Shown: in pieces, positions 1-5,873 of the stretch
Layout: every line of letters begins with the position of its first letter
How positions within the stretch are numbered: the first letter of the stretch is position 1
NCBI GenBank assembly: GCA_946633495.1
Contig: CAMPAX010000058.1
Coordinates: forward strand, 1 to 11,237
Length of the DNA stretch: 11,237 nucleotides
DNA from: an uncultured Lachnospiraceae bacterium
GTDB taxonomy: Bacteria > Bacillota > Clostridia > Lachnospirales > Lachnospiraceae
Direction: 5' to 3'
Program-made: the position numbers and the translations under genes
Notes under the pieces: model-generated
Seen by the model: only the letters and a program-made list of their open reading frames with translations
The model's database searches: none
What the model was told of the DNA's origin: nothing

Positions 1-558
1 CGGGAGTCGTATATCGAAGCAGGGTTCAAGGACTATCTGTCAAAACCCATCGAGCTAAAGGAACTCGTAAAGAAGCTGAAGCAATATCTGCCATCGGAAG
101 CATATGAAAGCGCTCCGGAAGCATATGAGAGTGCTCCGGAAGCATATGAGAGTGCTTCGGAAGCGGTTACGCCGCCCCCTGCGGATCATCCGGGCCTTGG
201 ATATAACGAATCAGCCCTTCGCAGTGCAGGGATCGATCCCGATACAGGAATCTCATACTGTGCGGATGATCCCGCATTTTACGGAGAGATGCTGGGAGAA
301 TTCGCACGTGACAGCGAAACAAAAGCAAAGGAACTGGGGGCATGCTTCGACGGGGAAGACTGGCGGGGATATCAGGTGCGGGTCCATGCCATGAAGAGCG
401 TGCTGAAGACTTTGGGAGCAGCGGCCCTGTCCGAAAAGGCTCAGACGTTGGAGCATGCGGCAAAGGAAAGTGATACAGAATTCATCCGAAAGAATCACGG
501 GGATTTTCTGGAAGCTTATCGGAAACTGGCCGCGGACATTCGCGGGGCAGGAGCCTGA
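1..558 (+). CDS. Hybrid sensor histidine kinase, C-terminal REC-Hpt fragment (5' end outside window)
   Basis: Frame 1 is open from the first base to the TGA at 556-558, giving 185 residues of a larger protein. Residues 1-31 are the end of a response-regulator receiver domain: the segment KDYLSKPIELKEL contains the conserved Lys15-Pro16 that follows the fifth beta strand. Residues 33-53 are three copies of a seven-residue linker repeat, EAYESAP-like. Residues about 88-183 form an Hpt helical bundle; the phosphorylatable histidine is H129 in HAMKSVLKTLGA, close to the family's HxLKGxxxxLGA pattern. In such kinases phosphate moves from the kinase His to the REC Asp and then to the Hpt His, in the cytoplasm, before reaching a separate regulator. 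The kinase core and the REC Asp lie upstream of the window, so the signal sensed cannot be read. The radical SAM gene follows after 18 bp. Domain assignment is confident; the exact kinase class is not. Confidence 0.88.
   Translation, partial: RESYIEAGFKDYLSKPIELKELVKKLKQYLPSEAYESAPEAYESAPEAYESASEAVTPPPADHPGLGYNESALRSAGIDPDTGISYCADDPAFYGEMLGEFARDSETKAKELGACFDGEDWRGYQVRVHAMKSVLKTLGAAALSEKAQTLEHAAKESDTEFIRKNHGDFLEAYRKLAADIRGAGA
97..159 (+). repeat. 21-bp in-frame tandem repeat, 3 copies
   Basis: Copies are at 97-117, 118-138 and 139-159, with the unit gaa gca tat gag agt gct ccg. They differ at only a few bases: copy 1 has gaa agc where the others have gag agt, and copy 3 ends tcg instead of ccg. 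The repeat encodes EAYESA(P/S) in the linker between the receiver and Hpt domains. Near identity at silent positions suggests recent duplication. Copy number changes would alter linker length without shifting the frame. Confidence 0.9.
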
Positions 559-576
559 ACCGATAATGGAAGCAAT

Positions 577-1452
577 ATGATATTACTAAACGATTACCTG
601 AAAGACCTCTACGGTCAGAAAGTATATAAGATTTCCCTGAATGCCGGTTTTACCTGCCCTAACAGGGACGGAACCCTCGGGAATCGCGGCTGTATCTTCT
701 GTTCTGCAGGAGGAAGCGGTGAATTTGCCGGTGATTCGAAAAAAAGCATCACAAAGCAGCTTGAAGAGGGAAAGGCGAGGGTGGCGGCGAAGGTTCGCGG
801 CGGAAAGTATATCGCATATTTTCAGGCATTTACGAATACCTACGCACCGGTGGATCGTCTAAGAAAAATGTACATGGAGGCGGTGCAGCACCCGGATGTG
901 GTCGGTATATCCGTTGCCACCCGGCCGGACTGCCTTCCGGAGGAGGTTTTGGAGCTCCTTTCCGAGATCGACCATATCAAACCGGTCTGGGTGGAACTGG
1001 GGCTGCAGACCATTCACCCGAAGACCGCGGAATATATCAGAAGAGAATATCAGCTGGAGTCCTATGACCGGGCAGTCCGGGAGCTGAGGGATAGACACCT
1101 GCAGGTGATCGTTCATGTCATTCTGGGACTCCCGGGAGAGACGGTATCCGATATGGTGGAGACGGTTCGGTATGTCTGCGACAGCGGAGCTGCAGGGATC
1201 AAATTGCAGCTTCTGCATATCCTGAAGGGAACCGATCTGGCGCAGGAATACCGGGAAGGAAAGGTCCGGGTGCTTTCGGAGGATGCATACATAGACCTGC
1301 TGAAGAAGTGTGTCTCCGTGATCCCAAAGCAGGTGGTGATCCACCGGCTGACCGGAGACGGAGATAAGAAGCTGCTCATAGCGCCGCTCTGGAGCGCGGA
1401 TAAAAAACACGTATGGAACCGGATACGGACGGAAGTATTATCGGAAAAATGA
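577..1452 (+). CDS. TIGR01212-family radical SAM protein (YhcC/YtqA-like)
   Basis: This 291-residue cytoplasmic protein has the cysteine cluster of the YhcC/YtqA group: C27, C39 and C42 form CX11CX2C inside CPNRDGTLGNRGCIFC. The cysteines would hold a 4Fe-4S cluster that cleaves S-adenosylmethionine reductively. Other Elp3/oxygen-independent-type barrel signatures are ELGLQT at 140-145 and VILGLPGET at 181-189. Length is usual for the family, so it appears complete. The ATG at 577 follows a GGAAG element at 568-572 with short spacing. The gene sits 18 bp downstream of the kinase gene and is probably cotranscribed with it. The substrate of this family is not established to my knowledge; related Elp3/MiaB-like enzymes act on tRNA, but that is only an analogy. 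Family assignment is very confident. Confidence 0.93.
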   Translation: MILLNDYLKDLYGQKVYKISLNAGFTCPNRDGTLGNRGCIFCSAGGSGEFAGDSKKSITKQLEEGKARVAAKVRGGKYIAYFQAFTNTYAPVDRLRKMYMEAVQHPDVVGISVATRPDCLPEEVLELLSEIDHIKPVWVELGLQTIHPKTAEYIRREYQLESYDRAVRELRDRHLQVIVHVILGLPGETVSDMVETVRYVCDSGAAGIKLQLLHILKGTDLAQEYREGKVRVLSEDAYIDLLKKCVSVIPKQVVIHRLTGDGDKKLLIAPLWSADKKHVWNRIRTEVLSEK

Positions 1453-1515
1453 CCGTGCGGGAATCAGGAGACTGTTGAAAAAGAAGAGACGGAAACGGTG
1501 AGGAAGAGATAGGAT

Positions 1516-1521
1516 CGGAGG
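1516..1521 (+). promoter_or_regulatory. Ribosome binding site of the AAA ATPase gene
   Basis: CGGAGG lies 6 bases before the ATG at 1528 and fixes that start. The 75-bp gap from the radical SAM stop (1453-1527) is purine-rich. I see no convincing -35/-10 pair or terminator hairpin in it, so the ATPase gene may be read from an upstream promoter. Confidence 0.7.
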
Positions 1522-1527
1522 TTTTCC

Positions 1528-2925
1528 ATGGAGTATATAACCCTTGAATGTATCAATATCAAGAAGCTTTTTAATCGGTTTGATTATGAGATCGATCTTC
1601 GAAACGGGGAGGATGTCAGTATCCTGATTGCCCCCAACGGCTGCGGGAAGACCACGATCTTCTCGCTGATCACATTTATCTTCAAACCGACGATCCAGGG
1701 ATATCGCAGGATCCAGAAGATTCCTTTTGATGAATGTGAATGCGTTCTGTCAAATGGAAAACGACTGGTTCTAAGGTCAAAGGAAACTAAAAAACCTTCA
1801 TCAAGAGCCGAAGCATATTTAGAGAATTACCGAAAGATGGTTCGGAATTCATTAGATATGGGTGCCGAGATAAAGAACCGGGAACTGACACTGTCCGTGG
1901 ACGGCGTGGTGATCAATTATTCAAAGGAGATAGATAAACTCCAGACGAAAATGACACCGGATTATTTTGCTTATATGGATGAATTGGATTCCAGTGAGGG
2001 GAGTCTGGTGGAAATACGTCCCCGGGAGAGAGCCATGATCGAGCAGACAGAGCGCTTTACCGCGGAGATCGTGGATACTCTGGACAAGCATTCGGCATAT
2101 CTCAGTGTGAATTTTATTACAGCGGACAGACTGCATTCCGGAAATGGTGCATCCCATTGGAACCGGTACATGAACCGGTCCATGAAATATGGGACGCAGG
2201 AGGCAGTGAAGGATCCCATCCGAAACGCTCAGGAGGACACTTTGGACCGATACCGGAGGATCCGGGAAAAATATGCCGAGCTCCAGTCCAAAGTAAAGGA
2301 TGAACTGCCTCAAAGGTATCTCAAGGTGGATGAACCGCTTTGGGAATATGAGGAGTTTGAAAAAAGGTGGAAGGATTATGTGAAGGACATTGAGAAGTAT
2401 TATGAGATCGGTCTTTTGGACTCCGCGGATACGATCCTGAATGTTAAGCAGCTAAAAGATCATTACAGGAATAAAGGCGCGTTCCTTACCGTGTATCTGG
2501 ATGCATTCTCTAAAACGTTGAAACCGCTGGAAGAGCATTATGCGAAACTGAAACTGTTCGCGGACATATTCAATCAGAGAAACCGGGTTACCAGGAAGAC
2601 GATCTCTTACGGGAAAAAGGGGATCATTCTGAGGGTGAACGGAGAGGAACTCCCACTTGACTGTCTTTCATCGGGTGAGAAAAATGATTTTGTGATGTTC
2701 TTCGATCTGATCTTCAACACAAAAAGAGACGGCCTTGTTCTGATCGACGAACCGGAGATCTCCCTTCATATCGAATGGCAGCAGACCTTTCTGGATGCGC
2801 TGGTCGAGATCTGCACACTGAACGGACTGCAATCCATTGTGGCGACCCATTCGCCGAATATCATCAACGGTCATCGGGAGCTGTTTGCCGAGAGAGGTAT
2901 CGAGTATGAAGCAGAAAGAGATTGA
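1528..2925 (+). CDS. AAA_15/OLD-like ATPase, PARIS AriA-like candidate
   Basis: This 465-residue protein has an ABC/SMC-type ATPase head split by a helical insertion. The Walker A motif is APNGCGKTT at 35-43 (K41), with Ala replacing the usual first Gly. The ABC-like signature is LSSGEK at 380-385. Walker B is LVLIDEPE at 403-410 with catalytic E408, and the switch histidine is H441 in VATHSPN. Residues about 225-350 are charged and helix-rich, probably coiled coil. The architecture matches AAA_15/AAA_21 ATPases of OLD-related defence systems. The next gene overlaps by 20 bp and encodes a DUF4435 TOPRIM-like protein, which is the arrangement of PARIS: AriA ATPase scaffold and sensor, AriB effector. 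All nucleotide-binding motifs are intact, so the protein is probably functional. ATPase identity is very confident; PARIS membership is inferred from domain order and needs a profile search. Confidence 0.85.
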   Translation: MEYITLECINIKKLFNRFDYEIDLRNGEDVSILIAPNGCGKTTIFSLITFIFKPTIQGYRRIQKIPFDECECVLSNGKRLVLRSKETKKPSSRAEAYLENYRKMVRNSLDMGAEIKNRELTLSVDGVVINYSKEIDKLQTKMTPDYFAYMDELDSSEGSLVEIRPRERAMIEQTERFTAEIVDTLDKHSAYLSVNFITADRLHSGNGASHWNRYMNRSMKYGTQEAVKDPIRNAQEDTLDRYRRIREKYAELQSKVKDELPQRYLKVDEPLWEYEEFEKRWKDYVKDIEKYYEIGLLDSADTILNVKQLKDHYRNKGAFLTVYLDAFSKTLKPLEEHYAKLKLFADIFNQRNRVTRKTISYGKKGIILRVNGEELPLDCLSSGEKNDFVMFFDLIFNTKRDGLVLIDEPEISLHIEWQQTFLDALVEICTLNGLQSIVATHSPNIINGHRELFAERGIEYEAERD

Positions 2926-3907
2926 ACACTACGTTGAATTGCTTGCATCCAACATGGCGCTTCAGGCGAACTTTGCAGGGTTTGCCGGCACATCAAAAAA
3001 GATGCTTCTGGTAGAAGGAAAAACGGATCAAATATTTATGAAAAAAGTTATCCGTGAGGATGTTCGCTGTACCACCGCAAATGGTGCTTTTTCCAATGAA
3101 CAAATGCGCAGCATGTCTCAGGACGAGATGTCATTTCATCATAAAATGGTGATCATGGAAGTGGTTTACGGTCTTGCGGTTTTCCCGGCGTTGATCCGGA
3201 CAAAGGGGCTGGAGAAACTGAGCCTGTACGGACTGGTTGACAGAGATTTTGATCCGGAAGAGGCGCATACCAATACGAAGAAGTTGTTCATCACCGATAC
3301 ACATGACCTTGAAACGCTGATGTTGTCAAGCGATTCCGGGATTTTTTCCAGACTGGAGAAATGTACCGTAACGGAAGAACAGCTGCACACGGCTTATTTT
3401 ATATCATATCAGCTGGCGTATCTCCGAAGTGCCATAAACCAGAACGTTCCGAAGGAGTTTTCTACCACCCCGATCCGCGCCGGGCTATATGATATGGACT
3501 ATGACCGATTTGTGGAAGAGGGAAGGATAAGTGTCCCCAGGCTGATCCTGTATATGAGCGAATTTCGGGAAAATGGTTTTTCGGAACAAAAGACGGAACC
3601 CATCATAAAGAAAGTACTTTCCGCTAAAACCATAAAAAGCAAAACGGATAAGGACGGAACCTGGAAGCAGTCTGCAGACGGCTTTCACCCGGGGCGGATC
3701 AAGGATTTTTTTGAGATAGTAAACGGACACGATATTCTCTCCGTTCTGAGATACTATAATCCCGAGGCGAAGGAGGCCTATGCAAGATGTAAAAGCTACG
3801 CGATGAACAGACAGTTCGAAACGGACCTCATCAATACTTACGATTTCTCTATGTTTAAGACCACGGAATTGTACAGAAAAATGAAAGCGGAGGAGATCGT
3901 ATCATGA
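2906..3907 (+). CDS. DUF4435 TOPRIM-like protein, PARIS AriB-like effector candidate
   Basis: This protein of 333 residues starts at the ATG at 2906 (MKQKEIEHY), which has AGAGAGG at 2891-2897 eight bases upstream. An in-frame ATG at 2837 lies deep inside the ATPase gene, lacks a good ribosome site and would add 23 unlikely residues. Residues 33-47 (MLLVEGKTDQIFMKK) carry the TOPRIM-type glutamate E37. YGLVDRDFD at 108-116 supplies the acidic DxD cluster, D112/D114/D116, and DTHDLETLML at 130-139 matches the DUF4435 TDxHDLE-type motif. TOPRIM folds bind metal and cut nucleic acid; in characterised PARIS, AriB is held by AriA and, when released by a phage trigger, cleaves host tRNA. Here the acidic residues are intact. 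The 20-bp overlap with the ATPase gene implies translational coupling and a shared complex. Which RNA or DNA would be cut cannot be told from sequence. Confidence 0.85.
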   Translation: MKQKEIEHYVELLASNMALQANFAGFAGTSKKMLLVEGKTDQIFMKKVIREDVRCTTANGAFSNEQMRSMSQDEMSFHHKMVIMEVVYGLAVFPALIRTKGLEKLSLYGLVDRDFDPEEAHTNTKKLFITDTHDLETLMLSSDSGIFSRLEKCTVTEEQLHTAYFISYQLAYLRSAINQNVPKEFSTTPIRAGLYDMDYDRFVEEGRISVPRLILYMSEFRENGFSEQKTEPIIKKVLSAKTIKSKTDKDGTWKQSADGFHPGRIKDFFEIVNGHDILSVLRYYNPEAKEAYARCKSYAMNRQFETDLINTYDFSMFKTTELYRKMKAEEIVS

Positions 3908-4971
3908 TCCGGATCCGAAAGTGGACCATTCCTTTCATCATTTTTTTTCTGATCCCGGGGGTGCTCTGCGGCGGTTCGGGGTCCCGGGCAGCGTCCCGGG
4001 TTTCTTTCGATGAGAACTCTCTTGAATGGAAATGCAGGATCACAGGGGATGTGACAGAAGGAGAATACCTGACAAAGCTTTTGGGAATGGGGGAGGTCAC
4101 CCGTCAGTCGGTGATGGAAACGCTTCGTGCAAACTGGGACGAAGGACTGTTCTACCATGGCTCCGCTTACAGTACCACACACAATGATCCCGCTTCCTGT
4201 GTGAATTTCGGAAGCCGGCAGTATATGGGACGGGAACGGAAGGGCTATGGGTATAACTGTACCGGATTTGTGGCGTCGGTTCTTTACTATGCAAATGGCG
4301 GATCCACCGAGGATGCGCTGCATAAGATGAAGGACCTGTACCGCCCGCTGTCCCGGGGCGGCAGCTTCACGGACGGAACCGGGTGGTATTATTTTCTGGA
4401 AAATAAGGTGAAGGTTTTTTATCCGGGTGAGGTTACGGATGTGGAATCCATCCAGACGGTCATGGGTGCCGCGGATCGGGAAGGGAAGTTACGGGAGGGA
4501 TATATCCTGTTCTTCTGGCCGTCCACCGGATGGGATTGTCATTTTGGAATCTATGCCGGAAAGGGCACGGACGGCGTTTACCGGATGTATCATGCGGCAG
4601 GGACGCTTCATAGCGGAGTGAAGATGAATTCCTCCATCGATCTTACGCCGGTCACTTCGGAAGGACCGTCTTATATGTATGTGATCCCCCTTCCGGATGA
4701 AGAGGGAGAGGTTCCTGTGGGAGAACCCGGCTGGCAAAAGACCGGGGGAAAGCAGTATCATTTTTACAGAACGGGGAAGATGACCTTCGGGTGGTTTACC
4801 GAGAAGGGAGAATGGTACTTCTTCGATCCGGCCACCGGTGAGATGGCAGTCGGATGGAGAGAAGTCAGCGGAAAACGTTATTATTTCCTGGAGAATGGCC
4901 GAATGGCCAGAAACTGTATGTATGGGGTGTCGATCCTGGACCCCGACGGAGTGCTTTGGACGCCCGGATGA
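3904..4971 (+). CDS. Secreted NlpC/P60-like cell-wall hydrolase with choline-binding-type repeats
   Basis: This 355-residue protein begins at the ATGA overlapping the DUF4435 stop, with GGAGGAG at 3889-3895 as ribosome site. Residues 1-30 form an export signal: basic MIRIRK, a hydrophobic stretch at 8-22, then a small-residue region; the Cys22 context GVLC is a poor lipobox, so ordinary signal peptidase cleavage is likelier. The middle is a divergent NlpC/P60-like papain fold: C119 in YNCTGFVASV is the candidate nucleophile, H213 in WDCHFGIYAG the candidate base, and H230 in YHAAG a third polar residue. Such enzymes cut peptide bonds in peptidoglycan stems. Residues 276-345 hold about three aromatic wall-binding repeats (GWQK, GGKQYHFY, GWFTEKGEWYFF, GWREVSGKRYYF), which tether proteins to choline or related wall polymers. 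Coupling to an intracellular ATPase/TOPRIM pair is odd. The catalytic assignment is moderately sure; secretion and wall binding are very likely. Confidence 0.82.
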   Translation: MIRIRKWTIPFIIFFLIPGVLCGGSGSRAASRVSFDENSLEWKCRITGDVTEGEYLTKLLGMGEVTRQSVMETLRANWDEGLFYHGSAYSTTHNDPASCVNFGSRQYMGRERKGYGYNCTGFVASVLYYANGGSTEDALHKMKDLYRPLSRGGSFTDGTGWYYFLENKVKVFYPGEVTDVESIQTVMGAADREGKLREGYILFFWPSTGWDCHFGIYAGKGTDGVYRMYHAAGTLHSGVKMNSSIDLTPVTSEGPSYMYVIPLPDEEGEVPVGEPGWQKTGGKQYHFYRTGKMTFGWFTEKGEWYFFDPATGEMAVGWREVSGKRYYFLENGRMARNCMYGVSILDPDGVLWTPG

Positions 4972-5019
4972 CGGCAGCGCTGTGACGCGCCGCCGCTCAC
5001 CGTTCGTGCTGTCACCTGA

Positions 5020-5574
5020 TCATTTGATTTTCAGGGACTCCAGAACTGCCTTGGTTTCCGGGCTGTCAAACTTGAACCCTGCACAGGATACACGTACCGG
5101 TTTTCCGTTTGCGGTTGCATACAGCTCAAAGCCATATCCGCCCCAGCCGTCGCTGTACTGGAATCCGGTCCAGTCGATATCACCGAACTTGCCGGATACA
5201 TCAACCTGCTCATTGGTATAGGTTGCCTTGTTCTGATCGTATTTCTGTTTGTAGATCTCTTCCTTCTCCATCTTGAAATCAAAGTAGGAGAAATCGGATT
5301 TCTTTACCGAACAGTAATGCGTATCGGTCTCATCCAGGCTGTCACCTTTTCTGAACTTCCAGCCTTCCGGAACACCGACGGTGAAGTCACCCCAGGTTTC
5401 TGTGGATGCGATGGTTACGGATGCGGCAGCAGGTGCTGCTTCCGTCACGGCTTCGCTGGCAGCAGGAGCGTCCGGTGTCGGAGCGGATGTTGTGGTGTCA
5501 CTGCTTCCGCCGCATGCTGCCAGGCTTGCGCATACGGTGATGCCGGCAAGCACAACGTAAAGTTTCTTCTTCAT
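5020..5574 (-). CDS. Predicted secreted lipoprotein of unknown function
   Basis: On the minus strand this encodes 184 residues starting MKKKLYVVLAG. The ATG at 5574 is chosen over one two codons earlier (5580) because AAGGAGG (5584-5590) lies 9 bases from it and only 3 bases from the earlier one. Residues 1-21 are a lipoprotein signal with the lipobox SLAAC; C21 would be lipid-modified and anchored to the outer face of the membrane. Residues 22-57 are a low-complexity Ser/Thr/Ala/Pro spacer typical of Gram-positive lipoproteins. The rest is a small globular domain (about 58-184) with VGVPEGWKF near its start, reminiscent of small PsbP/LpqN-like lipoprotein domains, but I do not recognise the family. 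It is convergent with the NlpC/P60-like gene, with 48 bp between the stops and no clear intrinsic terminator there. Confidence 0.82.
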   Translation of the reverse strand: MKKKLYVVLAGITVCASLAACGGSSDTTTSAPTPDAPAASEAVTEAAPAAASVTIASTETWGDFTVGVPEGWKFRKGDSLDETDTHYCSVKKSDFSYFDFKMEKEEIYKQKYDQNKATYTNEQVDVSGKFGDIDWTGFQYSDGWGGYGFELYATANGKPVRVSCAGFKFDSPETKAVLESLKIK

Positions 5575-5594
5575 GATCATTTACCTCCTTCTGC

Positions 5595-5629
5595 GTCAGG
5601 TTTATGTCCATGATAATGGTTTACCTGAC
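5595..5629 (-). promoter_or_regulatory. Leader stem-loop just upstream of the lipoprotein ribosome site
   Basis: GTCAGGT (5595-5601) and ACCTGAC (5623-5629) are a perfect 7-bp inverted repeat. A second stem, CCAT (5608-5611) with ATGG (5616-5619), closes a four-base loop. In the minus-strand transcript this makes a two-part hairpin ending about four bases before AAGGAGG (5584-5590). It could stabilise the mRNA 5' end, control ribosome access, or be an operator at the DNA level. It has no T-run, so it is not a terminator. Confidence 0.6.
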
Positions 5630-5671
5630 ACTGTCCGATGCAGTTCATCGATGTAACATTTTCAAAGTCGG

Positions 5672-5699
5672 ATTATATCATTCGGGCATGAAATGTCAA
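5672..5699 (-). promoter_or_regulatory. Near-perfect sigma-A promoter of the lipoprotein gene
   Basis: Read on the minus strand, the -35 box is TTGACA (5694-5699) and the -10 box is TATAAT (5672-5677), both full consensus. The spacer is 16 bp, and a TGA before the -10 box forms an extended -10 element. Transcription would begin near 5665, leaving an untranslated leader of about 90 bases. The strength of the match suggests a highly expressed or tightly controlled gene. Confidence 0.85.
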
Positions 5700-5748
5700 G
5701 CGTTGAAGGCGGGGTGTCTTTCATCTGTTAAAATGAGTCGGAATGTGT

Positions 5749-5754
5749 TATCAT
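5749..5754 (+). promoter_or_regulatory. Possible extended -10 element for the protease gene
   Basis: TGT followed by TATCAT (5746-5754) resembles an extended -10 box, with only a weak -35-like sequence (TTAAAA, 5728-5733) 15 bp upstream. The transcript would have a leader of about 110 bases containing the hairpin at 5783-5802. A second AT-rich candidate, TATAAG at 5821-5826, has no matching -35. The assignment is tentative. Confidence 0.3.
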
Positions 5755-5782
5755 ATATCCGGCTCTGACTTGGTTTGCTTTT

Positions 5783-5802
5783 GGATAAAGGTAGCTTTAT
5801 CC
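5783..5802 (+). promoter_or_regulatory. Perfect 8-bp inverted repeat upstream of the protease gene
   Basis: GGATAAAG (5783-5790), the loop GTAG and CTTTATCC (5795-5802) form a perfect hairpin about 70 bases before the protease start. It is not followed by a T-run. It may be an operator for a dimeric regulator or a leader hairpin. I do not recognise it as a known riboswitch. Confidence 0.55.
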
Positions 5803-5873
5803 CTGTAACGAAGTCTGAATTATAAGAGAAGATCAGGATATAAAAGATATAAATGGAATAAAGGAAGGATTTT

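Noticed and set aside
859..1410. Minus-strand 183-codon open frame under the radical SAM gene
   Set aside because: The plus frame has the complete radical SAM motif set; the antisense product has no recognisable features.
2837..2905. Upstream ATG extension of the DUF4435 protein
   Set aside because: It would add 23 residues encoded inside the ATPase H-loop region and lacks a ribosome site, while the ATG at 2906 has one at proper spacing.
4972..5019. Terminator between the NlpC/P60-like and lipoprotein genes
   Set aside because: Only short, imperfect GC-rich pairings (GTGAC...GTCAC) are present and neither strand has a T-run next to them.
5783..5802. Intrinsic terminator or known riboswitch in the protease leader
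   Set aside because: The hairpin has no following T-run, and I see no conserved core of a riboswitch class around it.
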